Shown here piece after piece: positions 44,044-53,038 of a stretch of 64,000 nt of DNA. A program made the position numbers and the translations under genes. This stretch comes from CAXBES01 sp963974915 (GTDB lineage: Bacteria > Bacteroidota > Bacteroidia > Flavobacteriales > Flavobacteriaceae), in contig CAXBES010000001.1 in NCBI GenBank assembly GCA_963974915.1, forward strand, positions 310,001-374,000. Direction: 5' to 3'. Within the stretch, counting starts at the first letter, position 1. Each line of letters starts with the position of its first letter. The notes under the pieces are model-generated. The model saw only the letters and a list, made by a program, of their open reading frames with translations. It was not told the origin of the DNA and made no database searches.

Positions 44044-45303
44044 TTATTCTCCCATTGCAGCCGCTACTGCTGCAGATAGTCGTTTGTAAGTTCCATTAGT
44101 TAAGCGCTCACGAATCGATGAAAATGCTTCTAAGGTTTCATTTATATCGTCCATTGTGTGCGTAGCTGTTGGTATCATTCTCAATAAGATGAGTCCCTTC
44201 GGAATTACCGGATAAACAACGATTGAGCAAAAAACGCCGTGATTTTCACGCAGATCTTTCACCAGCGCCATTGCTTCAGGAATACTTCCTTTGAGGTACA
44301 CCGGAGTGACACAACTTTGGGTCGTTCCTATATCGAATCCTCTTTCTTTTAAACCGTTTTGAAGTGCATTTACGTTCTCCCACAATTTTGCTTTAAGCTC
44401 CGGCATGGTGCGTAACATATCAAGTCTTTTTAAGGCGCCTACCACTAATTGCATTTGCAATGACTTCGCAAACATTTGTGAACGCAGGTTGTATTTCAGG
44501 TAGTTTATAATCTCCTCATCTCCTGCTATAAATGCTCCTGTACTTGCCATAGATTTAGCGAATGTTGCAAAGTACACGTCTATTTCATCTTGAACTCCCT
44601 GCTCCTCACCTGCTCCGGCTCCTGTTTTACCAAGAGTTCCAAAACCGTGTGCATCATCAACGAAGAAACGGAAATTGTACTTTTTCTTTAGGGCTACAAT
44701 TTCTTTTAGTTTACCTTGCTCTCCTCGCATACCGAAGACTCCTTCAGAAATAAGTAATATTCCTCCTCCGGTCTTTTCAGCCATTTTTGTAGCACGTTTC
44801 AAGTTCTTCTCGATACTTTCCATATCGTTATGCTTGTACGTAAAACGCTGCCCTAGATGTAAACGTACACCATCAATAATACATGCGTGAGCATCTACAT
44901 CGTATACAATAACATCATCTTTAGAAACTAGGGCATCTATGGTAGAAACCATCCCCTGATAACCAAAGTTTAACAAATATGCAGCTTCTTTATTAACAAA
45001 AGCCGCAAGTTCTTTTTGCAGTTGTTCGTGAAGGTCTGTATGACCGCTCATCATTCTCGCCCCCATCGGGTAGGCCGAACCGTAATCGGCTGCAGCTTGA
45101 GCATCAACCTTTCTAACTTCAGGATGATTTGCCAGTCCTAAGTAATCATTAATACTCCAGGTAATAACCTTCTTACCTTTGAAGCCCATTCGATTGGAGA
45201 TAGGACCTTCTAACTTTGGGAAGACAAAATAGCCCTCGGCTTGTTCTGCCCATTTACCTAATGGTCCTTTATCCTTATAAATTTTATCAAATAAATCTTT
45301 CAT
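44044..45303 (-). CDS. AONS-family PLP acyltransferase, candidate cysteate fatty acyltransferase
   Basis: 419 residues from the ATG at 45303. Alpha-oxoamine synthase family: DDAHGFGTLG (Asp217 and His219) and PLP lysine about Lys250 in ATFAKSMAST. The family includes 2-amino-3-ketobutyrate CoA ligase, serine palmitoyltransferase and the cysteate fatty acyltransferase that makes the capnine/sulfonolipid base in Flavobacterium and Alistipes. The co-oriented upstream gene encodes a cysteine-synthase-like enzyme, the partner expected for making cysteate. Long-chain or cysteate specificity cannot be proven here; an aminoketobutyrate ligase remains an alternative, but no tdh is nearby. Confidence 0.75.
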   Translation of the reverse strand: MKDLFDKIYKDKGPLGKWAEQAEGYFVFPKLEGPISNRMGFKGKKVITWSINDYLGLANHPEVRKVDAQAAADYGSAYPMGARMMSGHTDLHEQLQKELAAFVNKEAAYLLNFGYQGMVSTIDALVSKDDVIVYDVDAHACIIDGVRLHLGQRFTYKHNDMESIEKNLKRATKMAEKTGGGILLISEGVFGMRGEQGKLKEIVALKKKYNFRFFVDDAHGFGTLGKTGAGAGEEQGVQDEIDVYFATFAKSMASTGAFIAGDEEIINYLKYNLRSQMFAKSLQMQLVVGALKRLDMLRTMPELKAKLWENVNALQNGLKERGFDIGTTQSCVTPVYLKGSIPEAMALVKDLRENHGVFCSIVVYPVIPKGLILLRMIPTATHTMDDINETLEAFSSIRERLTNGTYKRLSAAVAAAMGE

Positions 45304-45331
45304 CAATACCAAGTGTTTTCAGAATCATCGA

Positions 45332-45339
45332 CAAAATTA
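45332..45339 (-). promoter_or_regulatory. Candidate -7 promoter box
   Basis: Minus-strand TAATTTTG fits TAnnTTTG, about 28 bases before the ATG at 45303. Confidence 0.45.
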
Positions 45340-45390
45340 GTTAAATTAATCAGTATGACAATGGGGTTTTCTAGGAAGAAATAAACATAA

Positions 45391-45419
45391 AAAAAAGCCA
45401 TTACTGTTAGTAATGGCTT
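45391..45419 (-). terminator. Minus-strand terminator hairpin
   Basis: AAGCCATTACT pairs with AGTAATGGCTT around GTT, followed on the minus strand by a long T-run. It ends the upstream cysteine-synthase-like gene, so the two genes have separate transcripts. Confidence 0.85.
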
Positions 45420-45439
45420 AATTAAAAATGCTGTAAACG

Positions 45440-46477
45440 TTATTTTATATATTCTATAGATTCCGGTACATGGTGTTCGGTATCCATAAATCCTTGCTGG
45501 TTCATCCAGTCATCGCTGTAGATCTTACTCATATAACGTGAGCCGTGATCCGGAAAAATCACTACAATATTACTCTCTGATGTAAACTCACCTGCTTCGT
45601 ATAATTGTTTTATCCCTTGCATTGCTGCTCCACTAGTGTATCCAACGAACAAACCTTCCGTTTTTGCCAACTCTCTTGCTGTGTGAGCACTATTCTCATC
45701 GGTTACCTTAACGAAGTCATCGATAATATCAAAATCTGTTGCTGTTGGTATCAGGTTTTTACCTAATCCTTCTATTCTGTAAGGATAGATCTCATTGGCA
45801 TCAAACTCTTTAGTTTGATGATATTTCTGCAATACAGACCCGTAGGCATCTATTCCAATTACACGTATATTAGGGTTTTGCTCCTTTAAAAATCGCGCAG
45901 TACCCGAAATAGTTCCACCGGTTCCACTACAAGCAATTAGGTGAGTGATCTTTCCGTTGGTCTGATTCCAAATTTCAGGACCTGTAGAGTTATAATGTGC
46001 ATCAATATTAAGTTTATTAAAATATTGATTGATATAAACTGAACCTTTCGTTTCCTCGTGTATTCGTTTTGCAACCTGATAGTAAGACCTGGGATCATCG
46101 GCGCTAACATGTGCCGGACAAACATAAACTTTTGCTCCCATGGTGCGAAGCATGTCTATCTTGTCTTTTGAAGATTTCGAACTAACCGCCAGAATACATT
46201 CATAGCCTTTAATAATGCTAACCATAGCAATACTAAAACCGGTATTACCACTTGTCGTTTCGATAATGGTATCTCCTGGTTTCAAAATTCCTTTGCGTTC
46301 AGCTTCTTCGATAATGTAGAGTGCGATACGATCTTTTGTAGAATGCCCGGGATTAAATGCTTCAACTTTAGCAAAATAATTACCTTTCATCTTAGCTGTA
46401 ATGTTATTTAATTTGATTAGTGGTGTATTACCTATCAAATCTAAAACACTAGTATGGGCTTTTATTTCTTCTCTCAT
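45440..46477 (-). CDS. PLP-dependent cysteine-synthase-like enzyme, candidate cysteate synthase
   Basis: 345 residues. Fold type II: PLP lysine Lys48 in FNPGHSTKDRIAL, phosphate loop SGTGGTISGTARFL, ETTSGNTGFSIAMV for the substrate loop. The consensus NPGGSVKDR of CysK is NPGHSTKDR. The family includes cysteine synthase, cystathionine beta-synthase and cysteate synthases that use sulfite and phosphoserine. Its neighbour is the AONS-family enzyme; together these two steps would give 3-ketocapnine from cysteate. Plain cysteine synthesis remains the alternative. Confidence 0.75.
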   Translation of the reverse strand: MREEIKAHTSVLDLIGNTPLIKLNNITAKMKGNYFAKVEAFNPGHSTKDRIALYIIEEAERKGILKPGDTIIETTSGNTGFSIAMVSIIKGYECILAVSSKSSKDKIDMLRTMGAKVYVCPAHVSADDPRSYYQVAKRIHEETKGSVYINQYFNKLNIDAHYNSTGPEIWNQTNGKITHLIACSGTGGTISGTARFLKEQNPNIRVIGIDAYGSVLQKYHQTKEFDANEIYPYRIEGLGKNLIPTATDFDIIDDFVKVTDENSAHTARELAKTEGLFVGYTSGAAMQGIKQLYEAGEFTSESNIVVIFPDHGSRYMSKIYSDDWMNQQGFMDTEHHVPESIEYIK

Positions 46478-46530
46478 ACAGGGATTATTGTTACAAAATT
46501 CAAGAATTAGAACTTAAATTTAAAACAGGG

Positions 46531-46538
46531 CAAAGGTA
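46531..46538 (-). promoter_or_regulatory. Candidate -7 promoter box
   Basis: Minus-strand TACCTTTG fits TAnnTTTG, about 53 bases before the ATG at 46477. Confidence 0.45.
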
Positions 46539-46552
46539 AACAAATATTTTTA

Positions 46553-48691
46553 TTACTCTTTAATTCCTTCCAAATCAAGTAAAAAAGCATAGTCCATTGC
46601 GATTTCCTTTAAAGCTTCAAATCGTCCCGAAGCCCCGCCATGACCGGCATCCATATTGGTTTGAAGTAAAAGTATATTATCATCTTCCTTATTCTCCCTT
46701 AATTTCGCAACCCATTTTGCGGGTTCCCAATATTGCACCTGACTATCATGCAAACCTGTGGTAACCAACATATTAGGATAGTTTATTTGTTTTACATTAT
46801 CATAGGGAGAATAACTCTTAATATATTCATAATATTTAGGGTCATTAGGGTTCCCCCATTCGTCATACTCTCCTGTTGTTAAAGGTATACTATCATCTAA
46901 CATAGTAGTAACCACATCAACAAAAGGTACAGACGCTATGACTCCATTATACAATTCGGGAGCCATATTAACAATAGCGCCCATCAATAATCCACCTGCA
47001 GATCCTCCCGAAGCGTATAAATGCTCTTTCGAAGTATAGTTCTGGTCGATAACATATTTGGAAGCATCGATAAAGTCGGTAAAGGTATTCTTCTTTTTTA
47101 AAAGCTTACCGTCTTCATACCATTGTCTTCCTAAGTATTCTCCACCGCGAACATGAGCGATCGCATAAATAAATCCTCTATCTAAAAGGCTAAGACGAAC
47201 CGTTGAAAAGTAAGGGTCTATAGTAGCTCCATACGAACCGTAAGCGTATAGTAAAAATGGATTCTTTCCATCCATTTTAATCCCTTTCTTATATACCAAA
47301 GAGATAGGAATTTTTGTTCCGTCGGTTGCAGGTGCCCAAATTCGTTTCGATTCGTAATTATTTTTGTCGAATTTCCCACCAAGCACCTCAGTTTCCTTCA
47401 TAACTGTTTTTTCCTTGGTTTCCATATTAAAATCGATCACCGATGCCGGAGTGGTCAGCGAATTATACGCATATCGCAAAATATCTGTGTCAAATTCAGG
47501 GTTTCCCGTCGTACCAGCAGTATATGTTTCGTTATCGAAAGGAAGAAAGTAATCTTCTTCGGCATTGTCCCAACTCTTAACACGAATCTTATTGAGTCCG
47601 TTGCTACGCTCGCTTACAACGAGGAAATTCTTAAAAATATCTATATCCTCTAACAATACATCATCTCTATGAGGAATCATGTCTATCCAGTTGTCTTTAG
47701 TAGTTTTTGCTTCGGAAGTCTTCATCAATTTAAAATTGAGAGCCTTGTCCTTGTTGGTTAACACATAAAAGTTACTTCCGTAGTGAGAAATGCTATACTC
47801 TAAACCTCTTTCTCTGGGTTGAAACACCTTAAAAGTTCCATTGGGTGTATCTGCATTTAATATTCTGTATTCTGAAGTAAGGGTACTATATGACCCGATC
47901 ACTAAATATTTTTTAGATTTTGTTTTATAGATATATGTACCAAAGGTTTCGTCGTCTTCGGTGTAAACAATGGTATCATCAATAGAAGGAGTACCTAAGA
48001 CATGTTTAAATATTTGATTAGAGCGCAGCGTTTGCTCATCCTTCCTGGTGTAAAAAAGGGTTTTATTATCATTTGCCCATGTGGCACTTCCGGTTGTAAG
48101 GGGAATGTTTTCATCTAAGATCTCTCCCGTTTCTAGATTTTTAATGTAAATAGTATATTTTCTTCTACTTACAGTATCTATTCCGAAGGAAACCAGCTTA
48201 TTATTCTCACTAACGTTAATTCCATTCAAATTGAAATAGGAGTGCCCTTTTGCCATTTCATTAACATCGAAGAGAATTTCTTCTTCTGCCTCCAACGTTC
48301 CTTTCTTTCTGGTGTAGATAGGATAATCCTTATCCTTTTCGTATCGCGTTATGTAGTAATATCCGTTTAATTTGTAGGGAACCGACTCGTCATCTTCTTT
48401 AATTCTGCTTTTCATTTCCTCAAAGAGATCCTTCTGAAAATCTTTGGTATGAGCGGTCATCTTTTCATAATAATCATTCTCGCGTTCCAGATAATCTATA
48501 ACTTCTTCGTTCTCTTTATCATTAAGCCAGTAGTATTCGTCCACTCTTACGTCACCATGAATTTCAAGATCTTTGGCTATCTTATCTGCTTTTGGGGGAA
48601 TAATTTTCATATTTTTTTCTGAAGTCTCTTTTGTATTACAAGAAGCCGCAAAAATAAGCAAAACAACTACTTTGAAGGTTATCTTTTTCAT
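46553..48691 (-). CDS. ptrB: S9 oligopeptidase B-type lipoprotein
   Basis: 712 residues from the ATG at 48691. The N-terminus FKVVVLLIFAASC ends in a lipobox-like Cys, so it is a lipid-anchored peptidase rather than a cytosolic one. A beta-propeller region fills residues 50-430 (YYITRYEKDKDYPIYTRK). The catalytic domain has the nucleophile YASGGSAGG with Ser564, the acid region TTGLHDSQVQYWEP and the base DAGHGG. It cleaves peptides after basic residues in this family. The signal differs from E. coli OpdB. It is monocistronic. Confidence 0.85.
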   Translation of the reverse strand: MKKITFKVVVLLIFAASCNTKETSEKNMKIIPPKADKIAKDLEIHGDVRVDEYYWLNDKENEEVIDYLERENDYYEKMTAHTKDFQKDLFEEMKSRIKEDDESVPYKLNGYYYITRYEKDKDYPIYTRKKGTLEAEEEILFDVNEMAKGHSYFNLNGINVSENNKLVSFGIDTVSRRKYTIYIKNLETGEILDENIPLTTGSATWANDNKTLFYTRKDEQTLRSNQIFKHVLGTPSIDDTIVYTEDDETFGTYIYKTKSKKYLVIGSYSTLTSEYRILNADTPNGTFKVFQPRERGLEYSISHYGSNFYVLTNKDKALNFKLMKTSEAKTTKDNWIDMIPHRDDVLLEDIDIFKNFLVVSERSNGLNKIRVKSWDNAEEDYFLPFDNETYTAGTTGNPEFDTDILRYAYNSLTTPASVIDFNMETKEKTVMKETEVLGGKFDKNNYESKRIWAPATDGTKIPISLVYKKGIKMDGKNPFLLYAYGSYGATIDPYFSTVRLSLLDRGFIYAIAHVRGGEYLGRQWYEDGKLLKKKNTFTDFIDASKYVIDQNYTSKEHLYASGGSAGGLLMGAIVNMAPELYNGVIASVPFVDVVTTMLDDSIPLTTGEYDEWGNPNDPKYYEYIKSYSPYDNVKQINYPNMLVTTGLHDSQVQYWEPAKWVAKLRENKEDDNILLLQTNMDAGHGGASGRFEALKEIAMDYAFLLDLEGIKE

Positions 48692-48755
48692 AAACAAAAG
48701 GTTGATTTATATTGTCGCAAAGTAGTAAATTTGCATAGAATATAAAATTAAAAGT

Positions 48756-49079
48756 ATGTTTGGAGATCTTATGGGAATGATGGGGAAATTAAAAGAAACC
48801 CAGGAAAAAGTTGAAGCCACCAAAAAAAGGCTCGATACCGTTTTAATTGATGAAAAAAGCAATGACGGATTAATAAAGATCACGCTAACCGCAAATAGAG
48901 AGATCAAATCGATTGAGATTGACGATTCGCTGCTTGTCGATAAAGAACAATTGGAGGACTATTTGATTCTTACACTTAATAAGGCTATCGAAAAAGCCAC
49001 TTCCGTGAATGAGTCGGAATTAGCCGCAGTAGCCAAGGAAGGGATGCCTAATATTCCGGGTATGGACATATTTAAATAG
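48756..49079 (+). CDS. YbaB/EbfC-family nucleoid-associated protein
   Basis: 107 residues. MFGDLMGMMGKLKETQEKVE is the typical YbaB start; a coiled helix is followed by a beta part (ITLTANREIKSIEIDDSLL) and a short tail. YbaB binds DNA as a dimer and often lies near recR or dnaX, neither of which is here. A TAAATTTG box lies at 48726-48733. It converges on the thioredoxin-like gene, ending 7 bases before its stop. Confidence 0.85.
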   Translation: MFGDLMGMMGKLKETQEKVEATKKRLDTVLIDEKSNDGLIKITLTANREIKSIEIDDSLLVDKEQLEDYLILTLNKAIEKATSVNESELAAVAKEGMPNIPGMDIFK

Positions 49080-49085
49080 AAATTA

Positions 49086-49556
49086 TTACTTATTTCTCGC
49101 TGCGAATTTATCAACGAAGGCAAAATGATGGCTGGTATCCTGATACGTATTATAGGAGCTATACCCCGACAATTTGCCTAACTCCTGACCTTTATCGTTT
49201 AGTACCAGTAATTTAGGAAAAGATTTACTTTGGTTATACTTCGCCAGTATTTTCTTATTGTATGCCATTTGTTCTTCAGAAATAATATCAATTCTACGTG
49301 GGTAATCTATCATTACCAAAACAAAATCCTTGGCACGTGCTACAAACTCTTCACTATCAAAAAAATCTTTCTTTAGCGCTACACACGGAGGACACCAATC
49401 GCTTCCTGTAAAATACATCAAGATTGGTTTTTTAGTTTCTTTAGATATCTTCTCGGCTTCTTCAAGATTTGTATGCCAATTTAAGCTAGTATTAGACTCC
49501 TGAGAAAAAGAAATAGCAGATGTTATAAATAGAGCAGCTATGAGTAAATGCTTCAT
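49086..49556 (-). CDS. Secreted thioredoxin-like protein
   Basis: 156 residues from the ATG at 49556; a longer reading from 49610 would add 18 residues before the signal peptide. Signal peptide MKHLLIAALFITSAISFS, then TGSDWCPPCVALKKDFFDSE with a CPPC redox pair, and FPKLLVLNDKGQELGKLSGY. It probably helps thiol redox in the periplasm. Monocistronic. Confidence 0.85.
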   Translation of the reverse strand: MKHLLIAALFITSAISFSQESNTSLNWHTNLEEAEKISKETKKPILMYFTGSDWCPPCVALKKDFFDSEEFVARAKDFVLVMIDYPRRIDIISEEQMAYNKKILAKYNQSKSFPKLLVLNDKGQELGKLSGYSSYNTYQDTSHHFAFVDKFAARNK

Positions 49557-49608
49557 ACGTAGGTTATTTTGTATTCGAAGTGAGCATAATTTATGCCAAA
49601 GATGGTAC

Positions 49609-49642
49609 AAAAAAAAAGAATTCCCAAATTAATGGGAATTCT
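49609..49642 (-). terminator. Minus-strand terminator hairpin
   Basis: AGAATTCCCA pairs with TGGGAATTCT around AATTAA-type loop, followed on the minus strand by a nine-base T-run. It closes the OmpA gene. Confidence 0.8.
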
Positions 49643-49679
49643 CTAATCTTACATTGATGGTTATTCTAACTACAATTTA

Positions 49680-51365
49680 TTAGTTGTTGTTAATCAATCT
49701 GAATTCAGTTCTACGGTTAACAGCATGCTCACGTTCAGTACATGAAACACCGTCGGCACATCTGTTTTTCAATCTTCTTTCTCCAAAACCATTTGCAACT
49801 AATAAGCTACTGTTAATTCCTTTATCCTGAAGGTAAGCTACTACAGCCTGAGCTCTTCTTTCAGAAAGATCCTGATTAGAAGTATCACCACCTCTTGAAT
49901 CTGTGTGTGATGCGATCTCTAGTTTTACACCAGGGTTAGCCGCTAATACAGGCATTAAACGAGTATCGATTATTCTCTTAGCGTCTGCGGTTAACGTAGC
50001 GCTTCCTAAGTTCCAGTTAATTGGAAGTGCCTGGTATTCTACTAAAGCACACTCAACTTCTTTCCAGGTAGTTAATCCACCCTTAGTTTGAAGTACTTCT
50101 TTTGTTACAGTTTTGGTAACAGCAGGAACAGTAACTTCATCAACTCTGGCGTCTGAAACTAACTTAGTAACCTTTAAAGTTTTAGATTGTCCAGGAATGT
50201 CAATTGCTCTTGTAGAAGGAGGTGTAGTCATTACAGTCTTCTTATACGTAGTTGACTGAGATGGAATTTCTTCTACTCTTGTAGTTTCGTTAGAAATAAT
50301 AGTTTTCTTTACAGTTGAAGTTACAGCAGGAATTTCAATTCTCTCTGTTGTTGGAGGAGTAACCATGACTTTCTTAGTAATTGTTTTTCTCACTTCTGGA
50401 ACTGTTACAACTCTAGTAGTTGGAGGAGTAACCATAACCGTAGTTTTAATAGTTTTAGTCTCACCTGGTATATCGATTACTCTCGTAGTAGAAGGCTTCA
50501 CTAAAACAGTTCTTGTATATGTTCCTTGTCCGCACTCTGCACCACCATTAGAAGCTTGATCACAATCTGATGTTCTCACAAAAGATGCATCACTAGCCAA
50601 ACGCTGAATACTTACAGTAGTGTATTCGGCAGGAACACCTTTATAACACCAGTATCTACAATCGTTAGGATCACTAGAAGCACACTCTGCTGCTGGTGTA
50701 TCACTCATTTCCCATCTAGCTGTTACCGGCTTAACTTCAACAGTTTCTATATCACTTGTAAAGCTTGCAGGAATAGTTTTAATAGTAGATCCGTATTCTC
50801 TTTTCTTATATGTAAGAGTTTCTGTTCCCCATTCTGCAGGAATTACTTCCAAACGCTGCGATGGTTCTTTTACGGTAATAGTTACATCTCTGGTTTCATA
50901 AACCGCAGGAACGATCTCAACTTTTTGATAAGCAGGTTGTGTTACCACTTCAAAAGTTCTGTTTTCATAAACTGCAGGCACCACACGAAGACTATAGCTT
51001 GCTTCGCTTGTAGTTACAACTTCGTTGTCTGTAGTTACTTCAGAAGGTACTTTTACCAAACGCTGAGAAGCTTCTTTAGTAACAACACTAAAGCTTTCTG
51101 TTGAGTATTGGGCTGGAATAACTTCTAATTTCTGTGCAGCTTGCTTAGAATCTACAGTAATGGTTTCTGTTGTGTATTGGGCTGGAACCACACTTAACTT
51201 CTTATATGCCGGAGAAACTTGTACTGTTACATCCTGGTTTACCCAAATATCTGGAGTAACACAACGAACATAACATTTTCCCGGTTCAGGATTAGTAGGA
51301 AGGTCTTGAGCAAAAGTAACCGAAGCTACTATAAGGGATAGACCTAAAAGAATAATTTTTTTCAT
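49680..51365 (-). CDS. OmpA-family protein with two arrays of 23-residue repeats
   Basis: 561 residues. Signal peptide MKKIILLGLSLIVASVTFAQ. Residues 30-240 contain about eight units of the form KLEVIPAQYSTESFSVVTK, residues 290-420 about six units of the form VMVTPPTTRVVTVPEVRKT, and residues 440-561 an OmpA domain (SHTDSRGG, DLSERRAQAVVAYLQD) that binds peptidoglycan. A Cys-rich link (CASSDPNDCRYWCYKGVP, RTSDCDQASNGGAECG) joins the arrays. Repeats of about 23 residues suggest a rod or spacer between outer membrane and wall. The number of units was read by eye. Confidence 0.85.
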   Translation of the reverse strand: MKKIILLGLSLIVASVTFAQDLPTNPEPGKCYVRCVTPDIWVNQDVTVQVSPAYKKLSVVPAQYTTETITVDSKQAAQKLEVIPAQYSTESFSVVTKEASQRLVKVPSEVTTDNEVVTTSEASYSLRVVPAVYENRTFEVVTQPAYQKVEIVPAVYETRDVTITVKEPSQRLEVIPAEWGTETLTYKKREYGSTIKTIPASFTSDIETVEVKPVTARWEMSDTPAAECASSDPNDCRYWCYKGVPAEYTTVSIQRLASDASFVRTSDCDQASNGGAECGQGTYTRTVLVKPSTTRVIDIPGETKTIKTTVMVTPPTTRVVTVPEVRKTITKKVMVTPPTTERIEIPAVTSTVKKTIISNETTRVEEIPSQSTTYKKTVMTTPPSTRAIDIPGQSKTLKVTKLVSDARVDEVTVPAVTKTVTKEVLQTKGGLTTWKEVECALVEYQALPINWNLGSATLTADAKRIIDTRLMPVLAANPGVKLEIASHTDSRGGDTSNQDLSERRAQAVVAYLQDKGINSSLLVANGFGERRLKNRCADGVSCTEREHAVNRRTEFRLINNN

Positions 51366-51618
51366 GTTTGTAATATTTAAATGGTTATAAATTAGACGGC
51401 TAAATTAGTGTTTGTCCTACTAAAGTTACTAAAAATCAGGCAACAAACTTGGTAGAGACCTATGCCTTTTCGATTAGTCGTACATTAACTAGGTTAAAGT
51501 GTATCTGCCTAATACTTAATTTCTCTTATTCCTTATTTTTTCAATATTACATTCTCTTTTTCCTTTTTTTTTTAGATATTTAGATCGTAATTACAAGTGT
51601 AACCCAAAAACCTCAACT

Positions 51619-51939
51619 ATGTTTGAATTAAAAAAAAGCGGTGATAAATATCACTTTGTTTTGAAAGCCGGCAATGGTCAGGTAATACTTTCAAGTCAGA
51701 TGTACGCATCAAAATCATCCGCAATGAATGGTATCGAATCTGTAAAAAAGAATTGTGGAAACGATAATTCTTTTGAAAGAAAAACAGCGAAAAACGGAAA
51801 ATTTCATTTTAATGTAAAATCGACCAACGGTCAGATCATTGGAAGTAGCCAGATGTACGCTGCAGAATCTGGAATGAATAACGGAATAGAATCTGTTAGA
51901 AAAAATGCTCCCGGAGCAGAAGTAAAAGAAACAGAATAG
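51619..51939 (+). CDS. YegP-type DUF1508 tandem-repeat protein
   Basis: 106 residues with two copies of the DUF1508 unit: FELKKSGDKYHFVLKAGNGQ with SSQMYASKSSAMNGIESVKK, then AKNGKFHFNVKSTNGQ with SSQMYAAESGMNNGIESVRK. E. coli YegP has the same architecture. The function is not known; it is a cytosolic beta-alpha protein. A terminator follows at once. Confidence 0.9.
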   Translation: MFELKKSGDKYHFVLKAGNGQVILSSQMYASKSSAMNGIESVKKNCGNDNSFERKTAKNGKFHFNVKSTNGQIIGSSQMYAAESGMNNGIESVRKNAPGAEVKETE

Positions 51940-51960
51940 ACATCAATCTATTATAAATTG

Positions 51961-51991
51961 AAAGCTTCCTTCAAAAAAGGAAGCTTTTTTT
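51961..51991. terminator. Bidirectional terminator hairpin
   Basis: AAAGCTTCCTT pairs with AAGGAAGCTTT around CAAAA, with a T-run, between the genes ending at 51939 and 51990 on opposite strands. Confidence 0.85.
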
Positions 51992-53012
51992 ATTTATACT
52001 CCTTAAGAACTTTTATAAATGCATCGTGCATGCTGTCTGTGTAATCCAAGTGGGTAACCACCCTTAATTTACCTTGACCCATATTACTAATTCGTATATT
52101 TTTCGATTCAAGATCCTTAATGAATTGTTCTTCGGAAAGTCCATCGGAAAGATAAAAAATAACAATATTCGTCTCGGTAGGCTCCACCATTTTCACATAT
52201 GGCAGTCCTTTTAATACTTCTGAAATTTCTGAAGCTTTTTTATGATCTTCGGCAAGTCTATTAATATTATTATCGAGCGCATACAATCCGGCGGCTGCCA
52301 TAAATCCAATTTGTCGCATTCCTCCACCTAAAACTTTTCGTACCCTAATCGCATTTTGCATCAGTTCACGCTTTCCTAACAAAACTGAGCCTAACGGAGT
52401 TCCCAAACCTTTACTCAGACATATTGAGATGGTATCGAAGATCTTTCCGTAGTCCTTCGCATCCTCCCCTTTCGCTACCAATGCATTCATTAATCTCGCA
52501 CCATCTAAATGTAAACCGAGATTGTAGGTATCACACACCTCCCTTATCTTTCTAATTTCATTAAAATCATAACACGCTCCCCCACCCTTATTGGTCGTGT
52601 TTTCAAGGCATACCAGAGTGGTCAACGGACTGTGATAAAAATCCGGCGGATTGATACCCTCTTTTACTTGGGATGCGGTGATCATTCCACGTTCACCGTC
52701 AACCAATTTACACGAGACACCGCTGTTAAAGGAAACTCCTCCTCCTTCATAATTGTACACATGCGCCCATTTATCGCAAATAAGTTGTTCTCCCGGCTGA
52801 GTATGTAATTTTATCGCTGCTTGATTCGCCATGCTTCCGGAAGGAAAAAAAAGCGCCTCATCCATTCCAAACATCTCAGCAAGTCTCATCTCTAATGTAT
52901 TTACCGTGGGATCTTCTTTGTACACATCATCACCCGTCTCAGCATTCACAATTGCCGCCAACATGCCCTTAGACGGCTTTGTTACCGTATCACTTCTTAA
53001 ATCGATAATCAT
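51990..53012 (-). CDS. ltaE: Low-specificity L-threonine aldolase
   Basis: 340 residues. PLP enzyme: LRSDTVTKPSKGMLAAI start, HLDGARLMNAL for cofactor binding, and PLP lysine in ICLSKGLGTPLGSVLLGK. Cleaves threonine or allo-threonine to glycine and acetaldehyde. Ends next to the YegP terminator, and the metalloprotease gene lies 26 bases upstream in the same direction, so they may be one transcript. Confidence 0.92.
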   Translation of the reverse strand: MIIDLRSDTVTKPSKGMLAAIVNAETGDDVYKEDPTVNTLEMRLAEMFGMDEALFFPSGSMANQAAIKLHTQPGEQLICDKWAHVYNYEGGGVSFNSGVSCKLVDGERGMITASQVKEGINPPDFYHSPLTTLVCLENTTNKGGGACYDFNEIRKIREVCDTYNLGLHLDGARLMNALVAKGEDAKDYGKIFDTISICLSKGLGTPLGSVLLGKRELMQNAIRVRKVLGGGMRQIGFMAAAGLYALDNNINRLAEDHKKASEISEVLKGLPYVKMVEPTETNIVIFYLSDGLSEEQFIKDLESKNIRISNMGQGKLRVVTHLDYTDSMHDAFIKVLKEYK

Positions 53013-53038
53013 TCTATTATTTCAATTATTTTAAATTT

